DNA of 64,000 nucleotides from Bacillus_AB infantis_B (GTDB lineage Bacteria > Bacillota > Bacilli > Bacillales > Cytobacillaceae), in NCBI RefSeq assembly GCF_008180445.1, contig NZ_VTER01000009.1, positions 124,001 through 188,000 of the forward strand. The letters are read 5' to 3'. Position 1 is the first letter of the stretch. Each line of letters opens with the position of its first letter. Under the pieces are notes generated by a model, which was given only the letters and a program-made list of their open reading frames with translations, was not told the origin of the DNA and made no database searches. Shown here in pieces: positions 7,365-15,762 of the stretch. Made by a program: the position numbers and the translations under genes.

Positions 7365-8294
7365 TTATTCCTCTGCCGTTTCGTACGGCCGGTCTTCCTT
7401 GCGGATTTTATCGATCGGCACAAATACTTCAAGGTGGCGGTAAAGATTGACGAATTCAGCTGGAAGCAATCCGCCGAATTCTCCGTCCAGGTTCAGCTGG
7501 ACTTTTTCTTTTGAGGTTACTTTTATCCGGTTGGCCTGTGTATAGATGACATGGGGATCATGGATATGCTCTCCTCTTACTGCCATGGATGCAATCCGGA
7601 TGAAATCGGCGAGGTTCGTCTTTTTCAGGATCAGCAGGGAAAACAGCCCGTCATTGATCGACGCATCCGGGGCCAGGCGTTCAAAGCCCCCCACCGAGTT
7701 GGTGAGCCCGACCAAAAAGAGCATGGCTTCACCTTCATACAGTTTTCCATCGTATTCAATGCTGACTTCCGTGGATTTGATCGACGGCAGCATTTCAATG
7801 CCCTTCAAATAATAGGCCAGCTGCCCCAGCATGGTTTTCAGCTTGCTCGGCACTTCATACGTAAGCTCGGTCAGCCTTCCGCCGCCGGCTATATTAATGA
7901 AATATTTATCATTGAACCGGCCGATATCTACAGGGATCGTATCGCCCTGTATGATGATATCAACTGCAGCCTGTACATCGCGGGGAATATGGACCGCACG
8001 GGCAAAGTCATTGGTCGTGCCGCACGGAATGATGCCCAGCTTCGGCCGGTACTCCTGCTCGGCCATCCCATTGACCACTTCATTGATCGTTCCGTCTCCC
8101 CCGGCTGCTATGACCAAATCATATTTCCTTTCCACAGCAACACGTGCAGCCTTAGTGGCATCACCCTCGCAGGTTGTAGCATGGCATGAGGTTTCGTAGC
8201 CTGCTTCCTCCAGCTTCTGCAGCACCTCAGGCAGATTCTTCTTGAAAATTTCCCGTCCAGAGGTTGGATTATAAATGATTCTTGCTCTTTTCAT
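7365..8294 (-). CDS. dgkB: Diacylglycerol kinase DgkB (YerQ)
   Basis: Soluble lipid kinase of the DagK/YegS family, 309 residues. It phosphorylates the diacylglycerol released during lipoteichoic acid synthesis, returning it to phospholipid synthesis. Visible motifs are the N-terminal 'IIYNPTSG' nucleotide-binding loop and 'GGDGTINEVVNG' of the kinase core. The ATG at 8294 (MKRARIIYNP) follows AGGATGATGG and matches the start of the B. subtilis protein as I recall it; the longer upstream open frame is not needed. Gene order dgkB then rlmCD is the same as in B. subtilis. Confidence 0.93.
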   Translation of the reverse strand: MKRARIIYNPTSGREIFKKNLPEVLQKLEEAGYETSCHATTCEGDATKAARVAVERKYDLVIAAGGDGTINEVVNGMAEQEYRPKLGIIPCGTTNDFARAVHIPRDVQAAVDIIIQGDTIPVDIGRFNDKYFINIAGGGRLTELTYEVPSKLKTMLGQLAYYLKGIEMLPSIKSTEVSIEYDGKLYEGEAMLFLVGLTNSVGGFERLAPDASINDGLFSLLILKKTNLADFIRIASMAVRGEHIHDPHVIYTQANRIKVTSKEKVQLNLDGEFGGLLPAEFVNLYRHLEVFVPIDKIRKEDRPYETAEE

Positions 8295-8499
8295 ACCCAT
8301 CATCCTATTAATAAAATTAACGCTCAATTCAAAACTGTCCATCACTTTTTCCTTAATATAGGAAATAAGCTTCCTTCACAATTTTAACACCATACAGTTT
8401 GAAAAGCATAATTTTACCCTTAATTTTTTCGTTTATGCACCTTGGCATTATACCCCTTTTGGCGATAATTATCCTTTCTCTGCACCTGCTGCTGAAAAA

Positions 8500-8523
8500 A
8501 TAAAAAACCTGCCGGCGGCAGAT
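8500..8523 (-). terminator. Weak terminator of the TetR-GNAT operon
   Basis: On the minus strand CTGC-CGCCG-GCAG is followed by GTTTTTTATTTTTT. The stem is short but the T-tract is strong. Confidence 0.5.
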
Positions 8524-8557
8524 TTTCGGGAATATTCCGATGAGGTATTTTTCAGCC

Positions 8558-9172
8558 TCATCCACTCTTAATATATGACATCATAAACTGCTTAAAGGTC
8601 TGAAAAACTTCTTCTGAAGGAAAATCATCAAAGAGGATGCGCTGGATATTCGTTCCGTCAACCACCACCCAGAACATATTGGCGATAAGGCGGGAATCTG
8701 TTTCAGCTGCAAACTCTCCCGACTCCTTGCCTTCTTCTACAATCTTGAGGATAAGGTCAATAAAGAATTGATTGCCTCGCTGTTTCAGCACTCTGCTGAT
8801 CTCCTCATTCCGCGAAGAATGAAGTGTAAATTCATAGTGGACGACGATGTAATCTTTCATGTCTTTATCAGGCCTTGAGCGGCTGTAGCGGTCAAAAAGA
8901 TAAGAAAGCCTGGCACCGGCGGAATCAAGTGCCTCGATTTCCTTCAGGAGGCGGTCATTGGCTTCCTCCGTCTGCTCCATCATAAGGGTGATATAAATAT
9001 CATCCTTGCTTTTAAAATAGTTGTAGATGGCACCCTTGCTGATGCCCGATTCTGCAACGATGTCGTCGATGGATGCCGCCTGGAAGCCTTTCCTGGCGAA
9101 GCATCTCAGCGCACTGGCCAAAATCTCCTTCTTCTTATTCCGTTTATACTCCTCTGATACAATCGGAGGCAC
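8558..9172 (-). CDS. TetR/AcrR-family regulator
   Basis: 204 residues. The N-terminal helix-turn-helix is clear ('FARKGFQAASIDDIVAESGISKGAIYNYFKSKDD', residues about 22-55), and the rest is an all-helical ligand domain. The start is GTG at 9172, directly abutting the TGA of the upstream GNAT gene and preceded by GGAGGGG, so translation is probably coupled. In B. subtilis this locus holds yerO (TetR) with the RND exporter swrC; here no exporter adjoins. An inverted repeat upstream of the operon (10054-10075) is a plausible autoregulatory operator. Confidence 0.85.
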   Translation of the reverse strand: MPPIVSEEYKRNKKKEILASALRCFARKGFQAASIDDIVAESGISKGAIYNYFKSKDDIYITLMMEQTEEANDRLLKEIEALDSAGARLSYLFDRYSRSRPDKDMKDYIVVHYEFTLHSSRNEEISRVLKQRGNQFFIDLILKIVEEGKESGEFAAETDSRLIANMFWVVVDGTNIQRILFDDFPSEEVFQTFKQFMMSYIKSG

Positions 9173-9733
9173 TCAATTCCCCTCCCTGTTTGTGCTCATA
9201 GGACGGAACTCATGCCTGAGAATGCCCATGATCAGATTGTCGTAGTAGACTCCATTCCAAAGCAGTTCTCCCCTGAAAGCCCCTTCCTTTACAAATCCCA
9301 GTTTTTCATAAGCCCTGATGGCGCGGCTGTTATACTCATACACATTGAGATACACGCGGTAAAGGCTGAGCACTTCAAAGGCATAGTGAAGCAGAAGCGA
9401 AATGGCTTCAGTTCCAAGCCCCTTTCCGTAATGCTCTTTTTTATAAAGGGCGATCCGGAGGCTGGCATTTTTGTTGATATAATCAATTTCCGTCAGAGCC
9501 AGATCCCCTATAGCAGCTCCTGTCTCTTTGTCTGTTATCACAAGATCGATCCTTGATTTGTCTCCAGCAAAATTCTTATAGGCTTTTTCAAGGCTGTCTT
9601 CTGTAAAAAAGGTCTGTGTCCCCGTAAGCTTCCTGAACTCAGGATCCAGGAGGGCCTGATAAATATGGGTGCTGTCTCCTTCTCTAAAAGGCCGCAGACT
9701 GACCCGGGTTCCTGTGAAATAGTTTTCCATCAT
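9173..9733 (-). CDS. GNAT-family N-acetyltransferase (RimJ/RimL type)
   Basis: 186 residues. The acetyl-CoA binding region is visible as 'YKKEHYGKGLGTEAISLLLHYAF' (motif A, Q/RxxGxG/A variant GKGLGT), followed by 'LNVYEYNSRAIRAYEKLGFVKEG', the hallmark of RimJ/RimL-like members that acetylate amino groups of proteins or small molecules. The substrate is not known. The ATG at 9733 follows AAGGAATTTGC. Its stop abuts the TetR start, and a small gene lies 12 bp upstream, forming a three-gene operon. Confidence 0.85.
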   Translation of the reverse strand: MMENYFTGTRVSLRPFREGDSTHIYQALLDPEFRKLTGTQTFFTEDSLEKAYKNFAGDKSRIDLVITDKETGAAIGDLALTEIDYINKNASLRIALYKKEHYGKGLGTEAISLLLHYAFEVLSLYRVYLNVYEYNSRAIRAYEKLGFVKEGAFRGELLWNGVYYDNLIMGILRHEFRPMSTNREGN

Positions 9734-9745
9734 GCAAATTCCTTT

Positions 9746-9994
9746 CTATCCGCAGCTTTTTGCACGCTTTTCCATCAGCACGGCAAAAAGTTCCCCATGC
9801 TCTTTGGTAATAGCAGCATCTTCATCTATCAGCCCCTCTTTTACCAGTTCTGTTCTGATTCTATCTAAGAACAGCTCCTTAATCGCTCCTGACCGGCAAG
9901 GCTGGATATGCCCGGAAAGCTCCCATATCCATTCTTCCATATGGATGCTCTTGCTTGTTTTCTTCATCTCACTTGAGATTGTTCTTCTGCTCAT
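9746..9994 (-). CDS. Small uncharacterised protein heading the GNAT-TetR operon
   Basis: 82 residues from ATG 9994 (MSRRTISSEM), with GGGTGA five bases upstream; GTG at 10003 is an alternative. It is soluble, mixed charge and rich in helix-forming residues ('KELFLDRIRTELVKEGLIDEDAAITKEHGELFAVLMEKR'). No family recognised. It is 12 bp ahead of the GNAT gene on the same strand, so co-transcription is likely. Confidence 0.5.
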   Translation of the reverse strand: MSRRTISSEMKKTSKSIHMEEWIWELSGHIQPCRSGAIKELFLDRIRTELVKEGLIDEDAAITKEHGELFAVLMEKRAKSCG

Positions 9995-10053
9995 CCTTCT
10001 CACCCGCTTTTCTAAAAAACCTTATAAGTTACCAAAAATCAATGTGAATTTAA

Positions 10054-10075
10054 AAATAAACTACTTAGTTTATTT
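10054..10075. promoter_or_regulatory. 22-bp inverted repeat, candidate operator
   Basis: AAATAAACTA and TAGTTTATTT are exact reverse complements separated by CT. It lies 60 bp upstream of the three-gene operon that ends with a TetR gene, and 181 bp upstream of the divergent membrane protein gene. The geometry suits a TetR dimer; the link to that TetR is inferred. Confidence 0.5.
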
Positions 10076-10255
10076 AATTATAAGTAGATATTTTTAAAAA
10101 TTCAAACATTTTATCTTGGTATCTATTTAGAAGCTTGCAGCGGGAACATCCTGCACACTTGTCTGCTTTTGATTACCCACAGTTTCCAGGACGAAACTTA
10201 ACTCTCTTTTTAACGTATATAAAGATATACATCAAGGCCGGATGGAGGTTTGTTT

Positions 10256-10840
10256 ATGAAGAAAAAGAAACTGAATCTCAAAAAAAAGATCATACATAAA
10301 CCACAGTCTGCCTCCGAATGGCTGACCGCCATTTCAGGGGCAGGATGTCTTCTGCTTTTAATAGGTTCGTTCATCCTATGGGGTGCTTCTGAATTAATGG
10401 AGGATTTCATATGGTCCCAGGTTCTTGGTTCAATAACAGCTGTATCAATGTGCCTGTGCTTCGGCCTGGCACTTTTGGCGGGCGTTTTGGCTGCAGACAG
10501 CTGGCCGTTCAAAATTTTCTTGCTTATTTTTACTGTGGTCTTCCTTTCGACCGGCGTGTACTTTGTAAATGAGGCCCATTTGCTCTACAAGGACAGGGAC
10601 GCCTACGAAAATAAAGAATTCGAAATTGTGGAAGGCATTCCTGCCGGGGTGGAATACGATGACCCTGAAACTGGAACTGAGTTTGTAATGGAGCTTATTT
10701 TTGACGACTTAATTGTGGACGTCTATGCCATGGATATCAGCAGGAGCTATTATGAAGAACGGCTGGAGGGCAGGAAGCTGAAAATCGCCTACCTCCCAAA
10801 CAGCCATTATGCGGTAAGATGGTGGAATTTAGATGAGTAG
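10256..10840 (+). CDS. Membrane protein of unknown function
   Basis: 194 residues with a very basic start (MKKKKLNLKKK). Three membrane helices lie at about 27-48, 60-83 and 87-106. A soluble C-terminal domain of about 90 residues follows ('EFEIVEGIPAGVEYDDPETGTEFVMELIFDDLIVDVYAMD') that looks like an all-beta module. The ATG at 10256 follows GGAGG. It converges with the CotF-like gene, only 6 bp apart at their stops. No family recognised. Confidence 0.6.
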   Translation: MKKKKLNLKKKIIHKPQSASEWLTAISGAGCLLLLIGSFILWGASELMEDFIWSQVLGSITAVSMCLCFGLALLAGVLAADSWPFKIFLLIFTVVFLSTGVYFVNEAHLLYKDRDAYENKEFEIVEGIPAGVEYDDPETGTEFVMELIFDDLIVDVYAMDISRSYYEERLEGRKLKIAYLPNSHYAVRWWNLDE

Positions 10841-10846
10841 GGAGCC

Positions 10847-11365
10847 TTATTCTCCATACAGCTCTTTGAATCGGCGAACAGCTTCTTCCTGCTCCCTTCT
10901 GTTTGAATCGGGGGCGTATTCCCAGCCCTTTTCCTTAATCAGTTCACTGTATCTTTCCTGCATCCCTGTCTGCTGAAGCGCCATCTGTATGTGAATGCGG
11001 CGGACATTCGGGGTTTTCATATCAAGTGCCGAGCTGAAATTGGTGCCGGCCATCGACTTAGCCGTGTTTCTCGCTTCCAGGGCCATTTCCTGATCGCTCA
11101 ACCTGCCCTCCGTATCAGTACATACCATTTCTAATGGTTTCAGTTCCTGAAGGGCGGCTGCAGTCACTCCTTCATTTGTCTCTGGATCTATCAGCCTGAT
11201 CATCACATTTACATGGTTCTTCATCACCACAGCCTGTTCATACAGTATTTGTTTCAGCTTCTCATCCTCCGCAAGGCAAAAATACATCTCCAGCTTTCCA
11301 AGGACACCTTTATGCACCATTAAATGCTCTGACATCAGCCCAAGATCTATCGCTTTTATAATCAT
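10847..11365 (-). CDS. CotF-like (ferritin-like fold) spore-coat-related protein
   Basis: 172 residues. The body is helical ('SEHLMVHKGVLGKLEMYFCLAEDEKLKQILYEQAVVMKNHVNVMI'), typical of ferritin-like bundles in CotF-domain proteins. The C-terminal 'YSELIKEKGWEYAPDSNRREQEE' resembles the ending of that domain. Assignment is from pattern memory and tentative. The ATG at 11365 follows GGGGGGATTGAA; the longer upstream frame lacks support. If right, it would act in the spore coat or forespore. It sits alone between ktrB-like and membrane protein genes. Confidence 0.5.
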   Translation of the reverse strand: MIIKAIDLGLMSEHLMVHKGVLGKLEMYFCLAEDEKLKQILYEQAVVMKNHVNVMIRLIDPETNEGVTAAALQELKPLEMVCTDTEGRLSDQEMALEARNTAKSMAGTNFSSALDMKTPNVRRIHIQMALQQTGMQERYSELIKEKGWEYAPDSNRREQEEAVRRFKELYGE

Positions 11366-11423
11366 TTCAATCCCCCCAATTGTATATATAGTTATATATT
11401 GAAAAGATATCCCATTCATGAAC

Positions 11424-11456
11424 AAAAAAGGCAGCCCGCTTTCGAAGCAGGCTGCT
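11424..11456 (-). terminator. Terminator of the Ktr gene
   Basis: On the minus strand GCAGCC..GCTT and AAGC..GGCTGC pair around TCG and are followed by CTTTTTTG. Confidence 0.75.
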
Positions 11457-11461
11457 GTATG

Positions 11462-12817
11462 TTATCCAATTATGATTTTTTCCTTCGGATAATGATATCT
11501 TTCCTTGTTCGGGGTTCCCCTGATCAGGAACAGGAAAGACAGGATGCCGATCCGCCCAATGAACATCAGCAGGATGATGATGATTTTCCCTGCATCCGTC
11601 AGATCCGCTGTAATCCCCATGGAGAGGCCGGTTGTCCCGAATGCAGAAGCCACCTCGAATGCAATCTGCAGAAAGGTGAACTTCGGATCAGTGAAGGTAA
11701 GCAGGATGACTGCCGAGCTGCAAATCAGGATGGCGGTTGCGAACACAATGTAAGATTTGATTACATCCTCCTGCAGGATTTCCTTTCTAAACACTTTAAT
11801 ATGCGTATTGCCCTTGGCATATGTGTAGATGCTCAGCACCATGATGGCGAAGGTGGTTGTCCTGATTCCTCCGCCGACACTGCTGGGAGAAGCGCCGATA
11901 AACATCAGGATAGAGATAAAGAACAAAGTCGGCTCTGAAAAATCGCTGATATTCATGGTTGCTAGCCCCCCATTCCGGGTTGATACAGATTGGAACAGCG
12001 CGTAGAAGAAGGATTCATGCCACGATTTATCAGCAAAGAAATGATTATACTCAAAAAGGCAGATAAACGCAGTACCCAGTACAACCAGCAGAAAGAAGGT
12101 CACGGTCGTCACTTTGGTAAAAAGGGTGAACTTATACGGAATTGTACCGCGATGCCGTATAAATTCTCGTATCTCAATCAAAACAGGAAAACCGATGGCC
12201 CCGACAATCAGCAGGATGATGTTAATGAGCTGCACAAAATAATCATCAGCAAACGGGATCAGGGATTGCCCTGTAATATCGAAACCCGCATTGGTTGTTG
12301 CACTGACAGAGGCAAAGAATCCCTGAAGGAAAGCCTCCTGCCAGGTAGGAAAATACCTCAGGAAATGAAAGCCAAGAATGATGGCGCCAATTAATTCAAT
12401 GGTGATAAAGATAACAAGAATACGCCTGATGAGCATCACCAGTCCAGCAAGATTATACTGATTCTGATCAGTCATGATCAGCTTCCTTTTTCTTAACCCG
12501 ATTTTCTTTCCGACAAGCAGCCAGAAAAAAGTGCCAAGCGTCATAATCCCGATTCCGCCGAACTGCAGGATGAAAGCAAAGATAAAAGTGCCTGGCACAC
12601 TGAGGATCTCGCTGACATTCACAGTGGAGAGGCCCGTGACGCTGATGGCGCTGACTGAAGTAAAAAAAGCATCTATAAAGGACAGTTCAACGCCTTCCTT
12701 CAGGGTGATCGGCAGCTCCAGCAGTACAGCAGAAAGAACAACAGCAAATAAGTAGAACAGAACGATCAGCTGCGCGGAAGATAATCGCTCCAGGACTTTT
12801 TCAATAAATGTCTTCAT
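11462..12817 (-). CDS. Potassium uptake channel subunit KtrB/KtrD
   Basis: 451-residue polytopic protein of the Trk/Ktr/HKT superfamily, the membrane subunit of a potassium (sodium-dependent) uptake system gated by a cytosolic RCK subunit (KtrA/KtrC). The four pore loops with filter glycines are visible: 'SVTGLST', 'TTNAGFD', 'STRNGGLA' and 'GTTGLSMG'. 'IGASPSSVGGGIRTTTFAI' precedes the last MPM unit. No ktrA/ktrC gene adjoins, as with B. subtilis ktrD, so ktrD is the likelier identity. I saw no c-di-AMP riboswitch in the short leader. The start follows GGTGAAAT. Confidence 0.92.
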   Translation of the reverse strand: MKTFIEKVLERLSSAQLIVLFYLFAVVLSAVLLELPITLKEGVELSFIDAFFTSVSAISVTGLSTVNVSEILSVPGTFIFAFILQFGGIGIMTLGTFFWLLVGKKIGLRKRKLIMTDQNQYNLAGLVMLIRRILVIFITIELIGAIILGFHFLRYFPTWQEAFLQGFFASVSATTNAGFDITGQSLIPFADDYFVQLINIILLIVGAIGFPVLIEIREFIRHRGTIPYKFTLFTKVTTVTFFLLVVLGTAFICLFEYNHFFADKSWHESFFYALFQSVSTRNGGLATMNISDFSEPTLFFISILMFIGASPSSVGGGIRTTTFAIMVLSIYTYAKGNTHIKVFRKEILQEDVIKSYIVFATAILICSSAVILLTFTDPKFTFLQIAFEVASAFGTTGLSMGITADLTDAGKIIIILLMFIGRIGILSFLFLIRGTPNKERYHYPKEKIIIG

Positions 12818-12853
12818 ATTTCACCAACGTTATGTAAGAGTATTAGTCTCTTC

Positions 12854-12882
12854 AGTATACCCAATTTTCACCCTGCTGTTAA
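12854..12882 (-). promoter_or_regulatory. Sigma-A promoter of the Ktr gene
   Basis: On the minus strand TTAACA (12877-12882) and TATACT (12854-12859) are exactly 17 bp apart, 37 bp ahead of the start codon. Confidence 0.65.
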
Positions 12883-12980
12883 TTCCTGCCTTGTTAAGGT
12901 TCCCGTAAGGTTCTGTTCACAGCGCTGAAATTTCCGGCCTGTATACTTGTGAAAAAGACATTATGGGAGGAAATAAGATC

Positions 12981-13166
12981 ATGCACCATTTATTGCTTGC
13001 AGCACTCATTATTCTGGCGGCTGCATCCAGCTATATTTTCCGAGATGGGCTGACAGACCGCTCTCTAATGGTTTCCAGCATGCTTGTCATCCTGAATATT
13101 GGCATGTACATGCGGGCGAGGGCTAAAAAAGAAGCGATCAAAGGCAGTTCCGCCCCAGAAGTATAA
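12981..13166 (+). CDS. Small membrane protein
   Basis: 61 residues. The ATG at 12981 follows GGGAGGAAAT. Two short hydrophobic stretches ('HHLLLAALIILAAASSYIF' and 'MVSSMLVILNIGMYM') flank a charged turn, then a basic tail (RARAKKEAIKG). Family not recognised; small two-helix proteins of this kind are common in Bacillaceae. It is monocistronic, divergent from the Ktr gene. Confidence 0.6.
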   Translation: MHHLLLAALIILAAASSYIFRDGLTDRSLMVSSMLVILNIGMYMRARAKKEAIKGSSAPEV

Positions 13167-13177
13167 GGACAATAAAA

Positions 13178-13208
13178 AAGATGCAGGGCCCAATCGGCCT
13201 TGCATCTT
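13178..13208 (-). terminator. Terminator of the ECF sigma operon
   Basis: AGATGCA..GGCC pairs with GGCC..TGCATCT. On the minus strand it is followed by TTTTTTATTG; on the plus strand the T-run is weak. Confidence 0.75.
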
Positions 13209-14151
13209 ATTCTGCAGCTGTATTCAAACTCACACTATAGCTGCTGGAAATGCTGATCCGGTGCTCTCCGCTGCCAGACTGGTAGGTTGCATCCTTTCCG
13301 CCGCTGCTGGAATCTGCATATCCTTCTTCACCAGAGGGCTTTTCTTCTTTTGTCACCTTCCAGTCTCCCTCACTGCCCTGAAAATCCTTTATATCAAAGG
13401 CATTTACCTTCAGGCTGCTTTCTTCCTGGATATACAGGGAGACATGGGATACCTGTTCAACACTCCAGTCGCTCATCAGCTGCCTCGGCTTCATGGTCAC
13501 TGTGTTGCCGCTTCCTGTGACTTCAAGCTTTACGCCCATAGGAATAAGGAGCGTGGCATCCATGGAGGCATAGCGTTCAAACGGTCCCGCTGTTTCATTC
13601 GGAAGCTCTTTGACCGTGATATAGAGCGAGTCGCCATTCCGGTGGGAGCTGACATAATCTGAGGGCTTTGAAACCAGGTTTTCATTTTTGCCAGTCATCG
13701 CTCTGTATGTGCCGAACATGGAAACATCTTTTCCGGAAGCACCTTCAATAGTGATCGGGGAATTTCCGGTCTGGACAATGATCCTCTTGATGCTTCCATC
13801 CAGCTTTTCGGTGAACTCTGGCAGATCCATCGTCCGCTCTTCCCTGCTCACCACATCATCTAATTTATCCAGTATCCCCGTTGAACTGACTGCCGCAAAT
13901 CCGATGCCGGCTGTGCCGAGAATGCCGACAAAGAGAATGCTGAGAAAATCATATTTCAAATAAGGCTTTTCCTGTTTGGAAAAAAGCAGGAACAGCAGGA
14001 TTTCCGCTCCCAGAATCACGAGGATGATCGGCCACCATGACATCATGGCATAGCCGAAATCCATATCAAGCATCCGCGAAAGCAGCAGGAAAACCCCAAG
14101 GAAAAGCAGTGCCGCCCCCATGGAAAATGTGCCAACACGCCATGTCCTCAT
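13207..14151 (-). CDS. Membrane protein with beta-rich C-terminal half, last gene of the ECF sigma operon
   Basis: 314 residues. Three or four membrane helices occupy residues about 10-105 ('MGAALLFLGVFLLLSRMLDMDFGY', 'SWWPIILVILGAEILLFLLF'), an arrangement like LiaF/DUF5668 modules. The rest looks like an extracytoplasmic beta-helix of the DUF4097 sort ('RIIVQTGNSPITIEGASGKDV'), ending in a Ser/Gly-rich tail. The ATG at 14151 follows GAAGGGCGG; an upstream TTG overlapping the previous stop is less likely. Role unknown; being downstream of a sigma/anti-sigma pair suggests an envelope function. Confidence 0.65.
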   Translation of the reverse strand: MRTWRVGTFSMGAALLFLGVFLLLSRMLDMDFGYAMMSWWPIILVILGAEILLFLLFSKQEKPYLKYDFLSILFVGILGTAGIGFAAVSSTGILDKLDDVVSREERTMDLPEFTEKLDGSIKRIIVQTGNSPITIEGASGKDVSMFGTYRAMTGKNENLVSKPSDYVSSHRNGDSLYITVKELPNETAGPFERYASMDATLLIPMGVKLEVTGSGNTVTMKPRQLMSDWSVEQVSHVSLYIQEESSLKVNAFDIKDFQGSEGDWKVTKEEKPSGEEGYADSSSGGKDATYQSGSGEHRISISSSYSVSLNTAAE

Positions 14152-14191
14152 TCCTTCATTCCGCCCTTCGTTTTTCTCATCCGTGCCCAAA

Positions 14192-15292
14192 TTAATCAAC
14201 CGCCTTTTCTTTTACAGATTTGCTGCCAAGAAGGAGGCGCAGCCCGCCGCCGATCAGCAGGATGCATACAATGCCTGTCTGGAAGTAGCGGTCAAACCAA
14301 TAGCGGATATCTATATCGATCATGTCGTACAGCATCGGCGAAACCGCAGGAAGGACGATGCTTGTTGTCAGATAGTACAATCCCACAAGGACCAGTCCGA
14401 TCCCCACCCATTTCTGATGATTGATGAAATATGAAATGATGGGTGTATCCTCCAAAGGCTCATTCCCGTATCTGGAAGACTTCTGCAGTCCGTCGAAGAA
14501 GCTGTAGAACCAGATGATCGGGATCAGGAACAAGAAAATCCCCAGCCTGAGCACATCCAGGATATAAATGGAGAACAGGAAGGCAGCCATCAGCTGAATG
14601 CCCCGCCGCTGCAGACCGAGATACAGATGGCCTGCTCCCGGAAAGATGGACAGGAAGGTAGCAATAGATTTGCTTTTCTTGCCTTCATCCCGCTTCGACT
14701 CGAAATCCTCCATAATCGTACGGTCCACCAGCTCTTCTCCCCGATGCTTCCGGTTCAGCTGCTGCAATGCATCAAAGAAGCCGTAAACCCAAATGACCGG
14801 CAGGATCGCCCAGAATACAAGGAATTCACTGCGATGGGTCAGCACTGACACAAACAGCACCATCACCCCCAAACCAAGAAAAGCGGTCAGGAGCGTAAGC
14901 CCCCGGTTCATCAGGCCAAGCTGAAAGTGCCCAAGACCTGGCACAAAGGACAGGATGATGGTAAAAAAGCGCTCCGACTCCTGGCTGGCTGCCGGCTTAG
15001 CTGATCCAGCAGCCCCGCTGCCATCCGTAAAGGCTGTGCCGCCCTGCTGGTAGAGCTTTGATGCAGTGATGGCTGTATCAACAAAGTTCACAAAATAGAT
15101 CAGCAGGCCGAACAGCGCAAAAACCAATGGCCCATCCCCGTAAACGTACATGCTGATCAGAGCAACCGTTAGAATCATCAGCCCGAACACAGCCGCTGTA
15201 TAAAATAAACCTCTAAGGGTCTTTCCCAGATAAAGCAGGCCTCCCCCAGGGAAAAAAGCTAAAAGAAAAGCGATAATCGGATTTTTCTTCAT
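14192..15292 (-). CDS. Polytopic membrane protein with three TM2-like repeats
   Basis: 366 residues. The motif 'F-x-PG-x-G-x(3)-LG-x(3)-RG' occurs three times, near residues 13, 114 and 217: FFPGGGLLYLGKTLRG, FVPGLGHFQLGLMNRG and FPGAGHLYLGLQRRG. The second and third are each followed by a 'W(V/F)Y(G/S)FFD(A/G)LQ' segment, and the first by the weaker 'FVNFVDTAITAS'. This is an internal triplication of a TM2-like helical hairpin. Two more helices close the protein. It overlaps the anti-sigma stop by one base (TAATG). No function can be assigned beyond an envelope role suggested by the operon. Confidence 0.7.
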   Translation of the reverse strand: MKKNPIIAFLLAFFPGGGLLYLGKTLRGLFYTAAVFGLMILTVALISMYVYGDGPLVFALFGLLIYFVNFVDTAITASKLYQQGGTAFTDGSGAAGSAKPAASQESERFFTIILSFVPGLGHFQLGLMNRGLTLLTAFLGLGVMVLFVSVLTHRSEFLVFWAILPVIWVYGFFDALQQLNRKHRGEELVDRTIMEDFESKRDEGKKSKSIATFLSIFPGAGHLYLGLQRRGIQLMAAFLFSIYILDVLRLGIFLFLIPIIWFYSFFDGLQKSSRYGNEPLEDTPIISYFINHQKWVGIGLVLVGLYYLTTSIVLPAVSPMLYDMIDIDIRYWFDRYFQTGIVCILLIGGGLRLLLGSKSVKEKAVD

Positions 15293-15762
15293 TATTTATT
15301 TGCCTCCTTATTCTTCTTCTCGATCGTATCCATCCAGGCAAAGGTTTTATCCACAAGCCCTTCTGTCACAGATGTTTTCTTTTCCTGGAAATCCGGGTCC
15401 TGAACAGCTCCAGCATACTGGGTGATCGACTGGAAAACACCGGTCGTCATGAGCAGGATGGTCATTGCCGCTGCAAGGGAATAGTGGAACAGCGGCGACT
15501 GGTAGAATGGCCTGCGCTTCTTTTCTTCATGTATCCGGGGCTGGGCAGGCTCTATTGCTTCTGCCTGGATTTGCGCCATCACCAGGTCGGTGAAGCCTGA
15601 GCCGCTTTCCATTTGCGGCAGCTCTATTACCGCCACTGCCTCCAGATAGACGTCGAGGCACTCATCACAGCTGTATAGATGATCTTCATAAACTTCCCTT
15701 TCCGCCTCTGCCAGTTCATTATTCGCATACCGCTTCCACTCTTCATACGTAAAGTGCTTCAT
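15292..15762 (-). CDS. Anti-sigma factor with ZAS zinc finger
   Basis: 156 residues. An N-terminal zinc-binding anti-sigma domain has H28-x3-C32-x2-C35 ('DHLYSCDEC'). One membrane helix lies at about 89-110 ('LFHYSLAAAMTILLMTTGVF'), then a short extracytoplasmic tail. It should hold the ECF sigma factor at the membrane until an envelope signal. The ATG overlaps the sigma stop by four bases (ATGA), so the two are made in step. The next gene begins on its stop codon. Confidence 0.85.
   Translation of the reverse strand: MKHFTYEEWKRYANNELAEAEREVYEDHLYSCDECLDVYLEAVAVIELPQMESGSGFTDLVMAQIQAEAIEPAQPRIHEEKKRRPFYQSPLFHYSLAAAMTILLMTTGVFQSITQYAGAVQDPDFQEKKTSVTEGLVDKTFAWMDTIEKKNKEANK

Noticed and set aside
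11399..11938. 179-residue plus-strand open frame
   Set aside because: Antisense to the Ktr channel gene; low-complexity and without a start signal.
12818..12960. c-di-AMP (ydaO) riboswitch ahead of the Ktr gene
   Set aside because: The leader is under 40 nt from a good promoter to the start codon and has no room for one.
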